NCBI GenBank assembly: GCA_028641055.1
Contig: CM054062.1
Coordinates: 174,115,642-174,179,641 of the forward strand
Direction of reading: 5' to 3'
Length of the DNA stretch: 64,000 bases
Source of the DNA: Alopecurus myosuroides
Lineage: Eukaryota > Streptophyta > Magnoliopsida > Poales > Poaceae
Positions 53,723-64,000 of the stretch are shown piece by piece. The position numbers were made by a program, and so were the translations under genes. The notes under the pieces are model-generated. The model worked only from the letters and a program-made list of their open reading frames with translations. It did not search any database and was not told the origin of the DNA. Numbering within the stretch: position 1 is the stretch's first letter; the number at the start of each line of letters is the position of its first letter.

Positions 53723-54299
53723 ACCCAAATTTGACCAATTGTCACATCCTCTTGACGTCATTCACATTTCATCGAACAGATCAGCTGCGCGCAGTAGACG
53801 CTTGTGGGCGCCCAAGGCCGTTTTTTGTTGTAAATAACACCGCTTGGGGAGGCGAAGGCGCTAATTTTGGCATTGGGGCTGCGGTTACCGGCCGCGCCCC
53901 TAACTTCGGCCCTTAGGCCGGCGATTTTCGGTGCAAAAATTGACACAAATCACAACATAATTTGTATCACATATTTCACCATAAAAATCAAGACAAAACA
54001 AAAGGTTCAAACAAAGCAAGCTCATACTTTAACAAATTTTAAATTTAACTTAAAACACATCAAACTACACGTTGACCTTGAGCCTCCACATGTGCTCTAC
54101 CGGACCGTGCTACAGTTCTTGATGCACCGGTGGGTCTTGGCTCTTTTGTCGTGTAGCAAGGAAGGCAACTCATGATGTCGGCACCTGGTGATTAACATCC
54201 GCAAGAGGACACTGCCTGAAATATGGTTAAGTGTCAATCACCTGGTGATCAACAACTCGTAATGTTTAGGCTTAAATAAATGCGGAATTAAATTAGCAT
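53723..54299. other. Unassigned sequence
   Basis: A GC-rich part (53790-53930, with repeated GGCGC/GCGCC words) is followed by AT-rich sequence. No frame or repeat ends were recognised. Confidence 0.4.
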
Positions 54300-54815
54300 T
54301 TAATTTATCAAGCACCATACCTAAACAACCTAAACAAGTTAGGTTTACTTATGTGCACCGACAACTTATGTGATAGCAAGATAGATGACTTCAAGCATAA
54401 TGACTATCACAAGAATAAATGCATAAGTAACGAGCTTGGATAAAGAAATAATCGAATCACAAGGAGACACGATGTGATTCTCGAAATTCCTTCCCAAGGG
54501 AAGTATATCTTCGTTGAAAGGGTGTGGAGCCGTCAATGCACTTCAACTCACGATTGTGCTCACCCTATTCTTTTTGAGCTTCTCCGGTGAGTTCTTTTTG
54601 AGCTTCTCTGGTGAGTGAGATGTTAGTTTCCACTATGAGGTCCTCTTGAAGGCGGTGACCAAACCTTACACTAGGTTGAGACTATATTCACAACTTAATT
54701 GGAGGTTCTCAACGAAGATAAATCCGAAACTTGTTACAACAAGGTGGAAACTCCAAGCACCAACCGTTTAGGGTACACAATGTACCCAAGAGGAACAAGC
54801 TCCCCAGTGGCCAAG
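54300..54815 (-). repeat. Fragment of a Copia LTR related to Copia A/B
   Basis: Landmarks line up with the Copia B LTR in the same order: GAGCTTCTCCGGTGAG, TTTCCACTATGAGGTC, TTGAAGGCGGTGACCAAACC and CAACAAGGTGGAAACT. Similarity is clearly lower than between A and B, so it is a different, older family member. It contains a local tandem duplication of 24 bp (TTCTTTTTGAGCTTCTC... at about 54566-54613). Copia B inserted into it at 54815. The left end is approximate. Confidence 0.65.
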
Positions 54816-56190
54816 TGAAAGTGCACTATGGTCAACTAGAGGGGGGGGGGGTGAATAGGTTGACTACCAATTTTTCTTTTCTTTTCCTTTTAAGGGGCCT
54901 AGTAAGATAAGATACGATTCTCTAGATGTGCAACTAGGTGAACAACCTATGTGAAGAGAGTAGTATGTGCAACGGAAGTAAAGCGTAAGGTAGTAAAGCA
55001 AACAACAAGTGTAAACAAGGAGACAAGGATATGATTCACCGTAGTTCCTTCTCAAAGAGAAGTACGTCTACGTTGGAGAGGTGGGGAGCCACCTAGGCGC
55101 TCCTCAATAGCACGGTTGTGCACACCTTGTTCTCCTTGAGCTTCTCCGGTGAGGGAGATGCTCGTTTCCACTATGAGGTCGACTTGAAGGCGTTGACCAA
55201 ACCTTTACAAGGGCTTGAGGTCACTCCACAAGATGGATGGAGGCTCTCAAGCAATCCGTAGCTTCTTGCAACAAGGTGGAAACTACAAGCACGAGATCTA
55301 CTAAGGTTTCTAGGCCTCAAGTAGGATTCTAGATCTACTAGGTTGTGGTGGATGGATTTGAGATTCCTTTGGTGTAAGTGTGGATCTAGGTCTCCTCTAG
55401 CTCTCCACCAAGTTTGGGAGTTATTGGGTGGACGGAGTGGGAGATCTAGGTGGTTGAAGCTTTCATTAATGGCTAGGAGAGAGAATGGGAAAAGCTTGGC
55501 ATTTATGAGGTAGGTGAAGGGGTATTTATACTCTTGGTGTCCAAGTGGCCGTTTGTAGTCCAGGGCACCGGAGGCTCCGGTGGTTTCACCGGAGGCTCCG
55601 GTGGGTCTTCTGTGCACTGCGCACCTGCGCAGTGCCTTATCCTTTGCGCGCTGCTGAGGAGGACGGAGGCTCCGGTGGATCGAGCGGAGGTTCCGCCCAC
55701 CGGACCCGCACCGGAGGCTCCGGTGGAACCTCCGCCACTTTCCAACAGAAGGGGTAGCTGGCGGAGCTACCACCGGACCCTTCACCGGAGTCCATTTGCA
55801 CTTGGGCCAGGGGGCCACCGGATGTCCACCGGAGCCTCCGGTGGAACCTCCGCCACTTTCCAACAGAAGGGCATTTTGGCGGAGGAACCACCGGATGCGC
55901 ACCGGAGCCTATTTGCGCACAGGCTGAGTGGCAGCAGCGGGCTGAGCCTCCGGTGGATTCACCGGAGCCTCCGGTGGATTTACCGGAGCCTCCGGTGGGT
56001 TCACCGGAGCTTCCGCCCCTGCACATTTTGGTTCCCTGGCTTTCTTTCTCTTAGCACTTTTCGAATATCTCAAGCATTAGTCCCATAAGTATAGTGAACC
56101 TAATAACCTGGGCATTTTCATCATTTGAACAAACATTAGATCAAACAGTTATGTTGTCATATAATTACCAAAACGGACGATGATCTTTCA
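54816..56190 (-). repeat. 3' LTR of Copia B
   Basis: 1,375 bp with ends TGAAAG/CTTTCA. It contains the same GGAGGCTCCGG-type inverted motifs as copy A (55565-56015) but in a different number and arrangement. TATA core (minus strand) at about 55524-55531. A run of 11-12 G (54841-54852) corresponds to the C run near the end of the copy A LTRs. Confidence 0.93.
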
Positions 56191-56204
56191 ATCTCCCCCT
56201 TTTT
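56191..56204 (-). other. Polypurine tract of Copia B
   Basis: On the minus strand AAAAAGGGGGAGAT directly precedes the LTR start. Further GGGGGAG motifs lie at 56260-56267, 56537-56546 and 59191-59200, at places matching those of copy A. Confidence 0.9.
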
Positions 56205-56594
56205 GGTAATTGATGACAACATAATTATTTGCATGATTACGGACTCAATATGAACGGAGCTCCCCCTAAAGATATGCTCTTTTCATATTGAAATTACTAA
56301 GGCATGATATATAATAGCAATATGACAATGATAGCGCATAACACACACAATACATAGATAATATGAAACGAGGTTCACACATGATCATAATATAACGAGG
56401 TTCACGAAAGATACGAATAACGAAAACAAACGAAGTTCCAACTAGTTCAAATCAAACTTCCTCAAGCAAAAGAGAGATGCAAATCAAAGAAAGCTTGAGG
56501 GACCATGCAAATGCCCGTTTCCTAATATATCGTTCTCTCCCCCTTTGGCATCAAGATACCAAAAAGAGAGAGACCAAGATACGAACGTCCCAAA

Positions 56595-58396
56595 TCACTC
56601 GGAGGATGAGGAAGAGGCTTCCGGAGCCGGGGAGGGATCACGGTGGCGAGAGCTAGTGGCTTCGTCTCCTTCTTCCTCGGACCATTCAATGAGCTTGCCC
56701 TTGGAGTCCTTAGCTTGCCAAGCATCCCAATCTGTGATGCTATCAAGAACCGGGGATTCAATGGAGAGACCCTCTTCACGGAGACGTTCACGAGATGCTT
56801 GAGCCTTTTTGCGTGCCTTGAGTTCCGCATCATAATGTGCTTCCCATTGATGTTGCTCAATCTTCTTGTTCAAGCAAAACACTTTCTTGAGAGCCCGTGC
56901 CATCCATTTGAAAGCATTGCTAGAGGGAGGGGGTTGAGATGGACCCTCGGCTTCTTCCTCATCCACAATGATGCGAGGCCTAGCCTTGTGCTTGCGGACA
57001 GCTGGAGTGGGATGCACAACGGGCTCAGTGTGATTCTTCATGAGAAGCCGCTTTTCCGTGTGAGAGATCCAAAGCGCATCATCCAAAGGATCATCCGGAA
57101 ACTTATCATTCCACACGTGCAATATGATCTTCATGATGAAAGGCCCAAAACAAGCATTCTTGCGGTTGGCAATGGCATGCCACAACTCGTTCCATATGTA
57201 GTCAAGCACATCAAGCTTGCGAGGAGTGGCATCCATACGGTATTGATGAGTAAGAAGCAGCAAGTTCTTCATGTAACCTTGAATCTCATCCACATTGCCC
57301 GCCTTTGGATTGATAGTCTCTCTATAGATCCGTAACATGATGTCATAAGTGGGAAAGAGACCCTTGACGAACCCCACGGCATATTTCTTCCAATGATAGA
57401 GGGGAGTGAGGTCATCCTTCGAACGAGATTGAGCGGAGTGAACTCGAAACCATCCATTAGCAAATTCTTCTCCGTTGGCAAAAGGGCCAAAATCTGGGTA
57501 GCCACCAAGAATAGTTCCAACATCCTTCCAAGTGATGTCAAGTTGTTTGTCCTTGGTCATCCAAATGAGGTTGCGGTTGGTCTCATTGCCAAGATGAACT
57601 GTGGCAAGGAACTGACAGACGAGCTCTTCATCAAAGTCTTGTTGAAGAGTGATAATGGGACCGAGACCAAACTTCTCAATGAGCTCGAGGGCCTCCCCAA
57701 AGTACTTGTGATTGCGTTCCATGTGTCCAATACTTATGGCATGTTGGGGAACAACATTCTCCTTCGACTTCCTCATTAAGACCTCATGATAAATTTGCCC
57801 TTGGAAGACGGTGTGAAAGCGCGGATCTTTGCCCCGGAATTGGGGCATTAGGCGGTCACGAGCAATCACATACGGATTTTCCCTTCTTTCCTTCACAAAT
57901 GCTGCATCGGACATCTTGGATGCGGTTGGTGTGGTGTTCTTCCTTGGCAGAGTCTTCTCGGGAGCCGGAAAACGCTTGCGCTTGCCATGAGTGCTGTCAA
58001 GTTCGGCTTGAACCTCATCCACGGGTGGAGGTTTGCGGCGGCCGGTGGACTTGTACCGTAGCCCTTTTCCCTTGGAACCGGAAGCATCTAAAGAGAGAAA
58101 GCAAGGAGAATATGAAGAACGAGTAAAGCTCGAGAGGATAAAGCACGCACAAAACCAAGAACCCAACATACTCATGGTGTTAGGAAGGAATAATCTAGGG
58201 TTAGGGTAATGGAGCCCATATACCCACAATGATTCAAACCTAACATACATTTTCTAGGTTACTAGGGTTTGTACTAGGGAAATTCCACTCCAAACACCAA
58301 ATCCACAAATCTAGAAGGCTAGAACATGAGCTCTTATGCATCTCATCTATCAACTAGATGAGAGAGAGAGAGAGAGCACGTACCGGCGGCATCCAT
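56595..58396 (-). CDS. Extra ORF of Copia B (env-position gene), two exons, intact
   Basis: Model: exon 1 58396-58384 (ATG plus 10 bases), intron 58383-58088 (GTACGTGC...TTTAG, 296 bp), exon 2 58087-56595, giving 501 codons plus stop. Copy A has the same exon 1, donor and acceptor. An unspliced frame is open further into the intron but lacks a conserved start. The N-terminus is basic (GKRKRFPAPEKTLPRK). The centre (about 110-300) resembles the plant transposon protein domain of retroelement ORFs: MERNHKYFGEALELIEKFG, TWKDVGTILGGYPDFGPF, WNELWHAIANRKNACFGPF. The C-terminus is acidic and serine-rich. No signal peptide or membrane segment is visible, so an envelope role is not supported by sequence; the function is unknown. 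It lies between pol and the 3' LTR, downstream of a GC-rich motif array. Confidence 0.82.
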
Positions 58397-58599
58397 GGTG
58401 AAAAAGGGAGGAGGGAAGAGTCCCGGGGCGTCCTGAGGCAGGGAGGAGGTCTCCCCGCGGTGGAGCGCCCGAATCCGGCGGCGGTGAGCTTGGGGGCGGC
58501 GGCGGTTTGAGAGGAGGAAGATGGGGGCGGGTGGGGGAAAATGAGATTGGATCTCACTTACCCCCGCGCCCCCACAACTTATCCGCTGTAATTTTTCCG

Positions 58600-58800
58600 C
58601 CGGCGGAGCCTCCGGTGGTTTCACCGGAACCTCCGCTCCCGCCAGCGGAGCCTCCGGTGGATTCCACCGGAGCCTCCGTCCCTGTCCCAAAACGTTAAGT
58701 TTTGGCCCGCTGAGCCGCAGGGACCCAGCGGAGCCTCCGGTGAGGTTCCGGTGGACAGGCCCAGCGGAGCCTCCGGTGGTTTCACCGGAGGTTCCGCCCA
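58600..58800 (-). promoter_or_regulatory. Array of GC-rich inverted motifs upstream of the extra ORF (Copia B)
   Basis: Repeated GCGGAGCCTCCGGTG and CACCGGAG(C/G)(C/T)TCCG words, the same family as in the LTR, lie about 200-400 bp upstream of exon 1 of the extra ORF. The position equals that of 26037-26278 in copy A although the exact arrangement differs. A shared promoter or packaging role is possible. Confidence 0.6.
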
Positions 58801-59258
58801 GATGATATTTCAGCGCGCCAAGATTAGAAAAACTCGAGCAATACTATAAGAGCGAGGGTTTGGGCAAGTGGGGCTTGGGTTGGAAAAACGTTACTGTCAT
58901 ACGAGAGACATTGCTCGACGGGGTTCGCAAGAACCGTAAAACGAGTGAAAAACCGAACCCGTACGAGTTGTCAAGATGAGGATATAACGTGAGAAAATGA
59001 TCAAAAACACCTCAAGGGTTGGTGGCCGAGGCCACCATGTTTGAGTGTGTAACTTGGCACCGCGAAGATATATCTTGGGTCCAAAATTACTACTCACAAT
59101 TAAGCACAATGAGTCACAAATTGACTAGATATGCAATGATTGATTGATTTTCGCATAATAAAAGGAGTGCATACTCATGAGTTGAGTAGCGCTCCCCCTA
59201 TATCCATGCCTACACCTAGACTAGATAGCAAGTATAATGAGGGTAGATATGCAAGGTT

Positions 59259-62200
59259 TCAAGTGAAGTTGGAGGAATCGATGACATTTAGTTCATTCCT
59301 CAAAGCTCGAAATCTTGGTTCATCAAGGGCCTTCGTGAAAATATCGGCAAGTTGATCCGTGGTGGAGACATAAGAGAGATCAATATCACCTTTCTCAACA
59401 TGATCCCGAATAAAGTGATGACGAATCTCAATATGCTTCGTCTTGGAGTGAAGAACCGGGTTGTAGGCGATCTTGATAGCACTCTCATTGTCACAAAGAA
59501 GAGGCACCTTGTCAAAATGAATACCATAATCCTTCAAGGTTTGCCTCATCCATAGCAATTGGGCACAACAACTTGCCGCGGAGATATACTCGGCCTCGGT
59601 GGTGGAGAGAGCAATACAATTTTGCTTCTTGGAAGACCAACAAACCAAGGAGCGGCCAAGAAATTGGCAACCCCCGGATGTGGACTTCCTATCCGTCTTC
59701 TCTCCCGCATAATCCGCATCCGAGTAACCAATGAGCTGAAAGCTTGAACCCTTGGGGTACCAAAGACCGAAGTTTGGGGTATGAACTAGATATCGAAAGA
59801 TTCGTTTCACGGCTTCCAAATGACTTTGCCTCGGAGAGGCCTGAAACCTTGCACATTTACCTACGCTATACATGATATCGGGTCTAGATGCACAAAGGTA
59901 AAGCAAAGAGCCAATCATGGAGCGGTATACCTTTTGATCTACCTCTTTCCCATTAGGGTCGGGTTTCAAGTCGGTGGTTGTGGACATAGGGGTCTTCATA
60001 GGTTTGGCATCATTCATATTAAATCTCTTGAGCATGTCTTGAGTATATTTGGCTTGTTTGATGAAGGTTCCTTCATAATATTGATTCACTTCGAAGCCAA
60101 GAAAGAACTCCAACTCTCCCATCATAGACATCTCAAACCTATCGGTCATAAGCTTGCAAAACTCCTCATTGAACAAGGTGTTAGTAGACCCAAAAATGAT
60201 GTCATCCACATAGAGTTGGCATATGAACAAGTCACCTCCAACCGTCTTGGTAAAGAGGGTGGGATCGATTAAACCAACATTAAACCCGCGATCTACTAGA
60301 AACTCTTTAAGGTGCTCATACCACGCACGTGGAGCTTGTTTAAGTCCATAGAGCGCCTTATCAAGTTTATAGACATGATCGGGGTAGTTGGGATCCTCGA
60401 AACCCGGAGGTTGCTTGACATATACTAACTCATTAATGGGACCATTAAGAAAAGCACTTTTGACATCCATTTGTTGTAATTTGAAGTTATGATGAGATGC
60501 ATAGGCAAGTAAGATACGAATGGATTCAAGGCGAGCTACGGGGGCAAAGGTTTCACCGAAATCGATACCTTCGACTTGAGAAAAACCTTGGGCCACCAAT
60601 CTTGCCTTGTTGCGAATGACAATACCATCTTTGTCTTGCTTGTTCTTGAACACCCATTTGGTGCCAATGACATTTTTGCAATCCTTGGGTCTTGGCACTA
60701 ATTTCCACACCTTGTTGCGCTCGAAGTTATTGAGTTCATCATGCATGGCTTCAAGCCAATCTTGATCTTCGAGAGCTTCATATACCTTCTTGGGTTCAAT
60801 GAAGGAGACAAATGCATGAGCCTTGCTAAAATCCGCCAATTGCCTTCTAGTGACCACTCTTCCACGAACTTGACCAAGAATCATGTCCTCCGTATGACCC
60901 GCTCGTTCAAGATTCTCTAGCCTTCTCTTTGCTCTTCGAGCCAGTATCTCCTCCAAAGATTCCTTGGATATTGATTGAGAATCACCTTCTTCATCGGAGA
61001 CATGTCCATCTTCATTTCGTCCTTGATCAAAGATGGGTGACGAATCACCACTAGGTTGAGCATTCTCAACAATAATAGAATCTTGATCACGATTTAGGTG
61101 TGTTGCTTGGCCTTGTTCATTAGCTTGGCCTTGATCATTAGCTTGGCCTTGATCGTTAGCTTGAGGGCTTGGTGCATCTTGTTGGAATGCTTGATCATCA
61201 ATGGGTGTAGTCAATGGCTCCACTTGAGTGGGGCATAGTCCTTCTCCCTCCGTCATCCGGTAACCCTCAATGGGGATTATTTCACCAATCCCCATTCTTC
61301 TTATGACGATGGGAGGAATTGCATCTCCTACAACACCATGATCTATACGCCCCCCTTGGGAGCCATTATCCTCATCAAACACCACGTCTATAGCTTCTTC
61401 AACTTGTCCGGTGGACTTGTTGTAGACTCTATAGGCGTGAGCGTTTGTGGCATAACCAACAAAAATGCCCTCATAAGATCTAGTCTCAAATTTTGACAAC
61501 CGTTTACCTTTCTTGCGAATGAAGCACTTGCAACCGAAGACCTTGAAGTAAGATACATCCGGTTTCTTACCCGTGAGAATCTCATAGGGGGTCTTGTTCA
61601 AGATCTTGCGAAGATATAACCGGTTGGTGGCGTGACATGCGGTGGAGACGGCTTCGGCCCAAAAGTTATAGGGAGAAGAGAACTCCGCAATCATAGTTCT
61701 AGCCGCATCCATCAAAGTCCGGTTCTTTCTCTCCGCAACACCATTTTGTTGAGGGGTATATGGAGTGGAGTATTGATGAGCAATGCCCTCTTCACTAAGA
61801 AAACCCTCAACGGTATAGTTCTTGAACTCCGAGCCATTATCACTCCGGATTGCCAATATGGTAGCATTGTGTTGGCGCTCAACAAGAGTGATGAACTCGA
61901 TGACTCTACTTTGAGTTTCACTTTTCCTCTTGAAGAAATACACCCAACAATATCTTGAATAGTCATCCACAATCACCAAACAATACTTCTTTCCTCCGAG
62001 ACTATCATAGGATAGTGGACCAAAGAGATCTAAGTGAATGAGCTCGAGAATTCTTGTAGTGGAGATTGTTGTCTTGGTTGGGTGTTGTTCTCCATGTTGC
62101 TTCCCAAAGGTGCAAGAGCTACACACACGATCTTTAGCAAATTTAGCTTTGGTTAGTCCTAGAACGTGATTGCCACTTTGGAGATCATGTAACATTCTCA

Positions 62201-62621
62201 TATTGGTGTGGGCTAGTCGGCGATGCCAAAGCCACCCCACATCAACTTTAGCCATTAGGCATGTCGCGGCACACGTGTCTTCTTTAGAGAAGTCCACTAC
62301 ATACATGCCGTTCTCGACAAACCCAACAAAGGCTACTTTAAGAGATGTCTCCCAAGTGACAATCACACTCTCTCTATTAAAGAACGAGGTGAAACCACAA
62401 TTCGCAAGTTGAAGAACGGACATCAAATTATAGCCAAGGGACTCAACAAGGAGAACATTCTCAATTGATAAATCGTTTGAGATTGCTACCTTGCCTCGTC
62501 CCAATACCTTAAGCTCGGACTTATCACCAATAGTGACGCAATTGAGATGAGGTAGAGGAGGTTCAAGATTGCTTATTGCGTCATGGCTTCCGGTCATATG
62601 TTGGGATGCACCACTATCCAC
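59259..62621 (-). CDS. pol: Pol polyprotein of Copia B (protease-integrase-RT-RNase H), intact
   Basis: 1,120 codons without interruption, counted from a GTG at 62621; the frame opens slightly upstream after TAG 62652-62654. Protease: [10 protein letters not shown] at residues 2-11. Integrase: zinc site H133, H138, C167, C170, catalytic D198 (HLDLFGP), D261 (RSDNGSEF), E297 (AERKN). A disordered linker near 490-520 has repeats of the type QANDQGQ. Reverse transcriptase: WKLVPRPKD start, [29 protein letters not shown], catalytic [10 protein letters not shown] at about 803-812. RNase [34 protein letters not shown]. This order defines Copia. All catalytic residues I can identify are present, so the enzyme could be functional. 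How it is translated after gag is unclear. Confidence 0.95.
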   Translation of the reverse strand: MDSGASQHMTGSHDAISNLEPPLPHLNCVTIGDKSELKVLGRGKVAISNDLSIENVLLVESLGYNLMSVLQLANCGFTSFFNRESVIVTWETSLKVAFVGFVENGMYVVDFSKEDTCAATCLMAKVDVGWLWHRRLAHTNMRMLHDLQSGNHVLGLTKAKFAKDRVCSSCTFGKQHGEQHPTKTTISTTRILELIHLDLFGPLSYDSLGGKKYCLVIVDDYSRYCWVYFFKRKSETQSRVIEFITLVERQHNATILAIRSDNGSEFKNYTVEGFLSEEGIAHQYSTPYTPQQNGVAERKNRTLMDAARTMIAEFSSPYNFWAEAVSTACHATNRLYLRKILNKTPYEILTGKKPDVSYFKVFGCKCFIRKKGKRLSKFETRSYEGIFVGYATNAHAYRVYNKSTGQVEEAIDVVFDEDNGSQGGRIDHGVVGDAIPPIVIRRMGIGEIIPIEGYRMTEGEGLCPTQVEPLTTPIDDQAFQQDAPSPQANDQGQANDQGQANEQGQATHLNRDQDSIIVENAQPSGDSSPIFDQGRNEDGHVSDEEGDSQSISKESLEEILARRAKRRLENLERAGHTEDMILGQVRGRVVTRRQLADFSKAHAFVSFIEPKKVYEALEDQDWLEAMHDELNNFERNKVWKLVPRPKDCKNVIGTKWVFKNKQDKDGIVIRNKARLVAQGFSQVEGIDFGETFAPVARLESIRILLAYASHHNFKLQQMDVKSAFLNGPINELVYVKQPPGFEDPNYPDHVYKLDKALYGLKQAPRAWYEHLKEFLVDRGFNVGLIDPTLFTKTVGGDLFICQLYVDDIIFGSTNTLFNEEFCKLMTDRFEMSMMGELEFFLGFEVNQYYEGTFIKQAKYTQDMLKRFNMNDAKPMKTPMSTTTDLKPDPNGKEVDQKVYRSMIGSLLYLCASRPDIMYSVGKCARFQASPRQSHLEAVKRIFRYLVHTPNFGLWYPKGSSFQLIGYSDADYAGEKTDRKSTSGGCQFLGRSLVCWSSKKQNCIALSTTEAEYISAASCCAQLLWMRQTLKDYGIHFDKVPLLCDNESAIKIAYNPVLHSKTKHIEIRHHFIRDHVEKGDIDLSYVSTTDQLADIFTKALDEPRFRALRNELNVIDSSNFT

Positions 62622-62661
62622 TGTCCATTTGTTAGACCCGGAAGCTTTTCCCTACAAGAGA

Positions 62662-64000
62662 TCAATTTCTTGATTTAGGTACCCATCCTTCAATGGGTCC
62701 TCTTTTGTTAGTAACAAGGGTCTTAGGAACCCAAATAGTCCAATGATAATCATCACCATACGAAGTACCAACGTATTTAGCATAAACATGTCCATCCCTA
62801 GATTTCATAAGAACATAAGATGGATTATATTTTCCGGCGAAATCATTATGAGTGATGCCCCCCCTAGAGGTATCACCACCCGTAATGGCGTTGGTCTCCT
62901 TTTCTTTGGTCACCTCACCCTCTTTCACAAAAACAACCTTTTGAGGGGGAGTAGTGACATTCTTGGATATCTTCTTTGACTTGGAAATAAACCCAAGTCC
63001 CTCTTTTCCTTTCTTGGCACCTTGAGAGCTTATTGCATCGTTGAGAATTCTTTCCTTCCCTACATTGTTAGTCGTAGTAGAAGAGGTAGGTGCAATAACA
63101 ATGCTATTTGATGAAGATGCAACATGCTTATTTGATTGTTGAGCTAGAAGCTTGATTCGAGACTTGGCAAGTTTGTCATGAATTTCCTTAAGAGATTTAA
63201 ATTCTTCTTTTAGTTTGTCATGCTCCTCGTCAAGTTTTTGATGAGCTATTCCTAGCTTCAACTCTTCCTCTTCAAATTCTTTAAGCAAAACAAGAGATTT
63301 AGCATGTTCTTTCTTAAGTTTGGCAAGAGATTTTTCATTATCTTTCCTAAGCTTAGAAACACTAATAGCATAAGAGTCTTGTAAACTAGATAGTCTTTCT
63401 TCAAGAGAGGCTCTCATGGATCTCTCCTTTTCGAGAGCCTTAATTAGTTCACCATCATGATTCTCATTGGCACCACCATGATTCTCCAAGGTCATGATGA
63501 TTTCCTCTTTCTCATCAATGAGGGAGTTGGCATCATCAAGTTGCCTTAGGAGAGTTTTTACTTTTTCTTTAGTTTCACCTTCAAGACTACTCAACCAAGA
63601 CCCTAGGTTCTTGGCCTCCTCATCGTCACCAATGTTTTCAACACAATCCAATAATGAGGGAGAGGTAGTGGTAATAGACTTGGAGGTGGAAGTTATTACC
63701 GCGGTGGCTTTTGCCATGAGACATGTAGGTCGGATCGATGTCTTCTCATTGGGAGATTCAAATAGAGAGACCGATGAAGAGGAAGTGGTAGCTATGGCGA
63801 CGTGGGCAACACCTACGACTTCATCTTCTCCTTCATCTCCGGAGTAGTATGTCTCCAATGTGGGGCCTTCTTGAACATATAGAGCCCTTGGAACCCTTCT
63901 AGCGAGGTTCTTGTTTTGTGGAGCTTTGTTCTTGTCCTTGCGAACAAGCTTCCCTTCATTCTCCTCTCTTGGCTCAAAGGGACACTCTTTGACGAAGTGG
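62662..64000 (-). CDS. gag: Gag polyprotein of Copia B, C-terminal part (partial)
   Basis: The minus-strand frame is open from the window edge to TGA at 62664-62662, about 446 codons. The edge falls inside the zinc knuckle (HFVKECPFEP), so the gag core is outside. It matches the copy A C-terminus: the YYSGDEGEDEVVG segment, a long Lys/Glu/Leu-rich likely coiled coil, and the ending HWTIWVPKTLVTNKRGP...VPKSRN. The final segment is highly conserved between the copies, more than the coiled coil, suggesting function. The frame ends 8 bases before the TAG that bounds the pol frame. Confidence 0.9.
   Translation of the reverse strand, partial: HFVKECPFEPREENEGKLVRKDKNKAPQNKNLARRVPRALYVQEGPTLETYYSGDEGEDEVVGVAHVAIATTSSSSVSLFESPNEKTSIRPTCLMAKATAVITSTSKSITTTSPSLLDCVENIGDDEEAKNLGSWLSSLEGETKEKVKTLLRQLDDANSLIDEKEEIIMTLENHGGANENHDGELIKALEKERSMRASLEERLSSLQDSYAISVSKLRKDNEKSLAKLKKEHAKSLVLLKEFEEEELKLGIAHQKLDEEHDKLKEEFKSLKEIHDKLAKSRIKLLAQQSNKHVASSSNSIVIAPTSSTTTNNVGKERILNDAISSQGAKKGKEGLGFISKSKKISKNVTTPPQKVVFVKEGEVTKEKETNAITGGDTSRGGITHNDFAGKYNPSYVLMKSRDGHVYAKYVGTSYGDDYHWTIWVPKTLVTNKRGPIEGWVPKSRN

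Larger units (their letters stand above)
54816..64000 (-). mobile_element. Sirevirus-type Copia retrotransposon (copy B), runs off right edge
   Basis: The same family as Copia A but on the minus strand: 3' LTR at 54816-56190, then (going right) extra ORF, motif array, pol and gag. The 5' LTR and the gag N-terminus are outside the window. The base run left of the LTR, CCAAG (54811-54815), is the expected target duplication but its partner is not visible. All complete frames in the window are intact, so this copy is less decayed than A. Confidence 0.92.

Noticed and set aside
56643..57335. 230-codon plus-strand ORF (and similar antisense ORFs opposite pol and gag)
   Set aside because: These are shadows of the intact minus-strand Copia B genes and match no known domain.
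56595..58250. True viral envelope gene
   Set aside because: The position resembles env, but no signal peptide, membrane segment or furin-type site is visible; it is treated as an accessory ORF of unknown function.

Overview
The window is nuclear DNA of a grass, most likely a Triticeae species (wheat, barley or Aegilops type). The basis is a dense nest of LTR retrotransposons with Triticeae-style ends, Stowaway and Tourist type MITEs, and one gene island. No rRNA, tRNA, CRISPR or prokaryotic features were seen. Family names are given only at lineage level, because no database could be searched.

Left third (1-18026): a minus-strand Gypsy element runs off the left edge (gag, PBS, 5' LTR). It sits inside one LTR of a large minus-strand retrotransposon with about 3.6 kb LTRs and a 3.8 kb interior holding only decayed pol. 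That element is inserted in a plus-strand Tat-like Gypsy element, of which only a spliced antisense gene and a 3' LTR remain in the window. Next come a partial LTR, a LINE reverse transcriptase fragment and a gene-like repeat carrying a Tourist-type MITE.

Middle (18027-46775): a complete 12.5 kb Sirevirus-type Copia element (copy A) has a 5-bp target duplication, gag, pol, an extra spliced ORF, and a hAT-type MITE. It is followed by a 4.1 kb solo LTR with a perfect 5-bp target duplication, a second copy of the gene-like repeat, an Athila-like Gypsy remnant, the 5' half of another Gypsy element, and a decayed LINE.

Gene island (46776-54300): the only convincing host gene is an intact, intronless P-class PPR protein gene of 991 codons. 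Around it are a 25-bp G run, a (CT)n microsatellite, a Stowaway MITE, a Mutator-type MITE with a 9-bp target duplication, and a 30-bp poly(T) micro-insertion with a 13-bp target duplication.

Right end (54300-64000): a second Sirevirus-type element of the same family (copy B, minus strand) is inserted in a fragment of a related LTR and runs off the right edge. Its pol and extra ORF are intact. Comparing A with B exposes one nonsense codon, two frameshifts and a MITE insertion in A. It also shows a conserved 292-296 bp intron in the extra ORF, a conserved gap between gag and pol, and short GC-rich inverted motifs shared by the LTRs and the region upstream of the extra ORF. I found no new defence or regulatory system. 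The most unusual material is the spliced accessory genes of the retroelements and their shared motif arrays.
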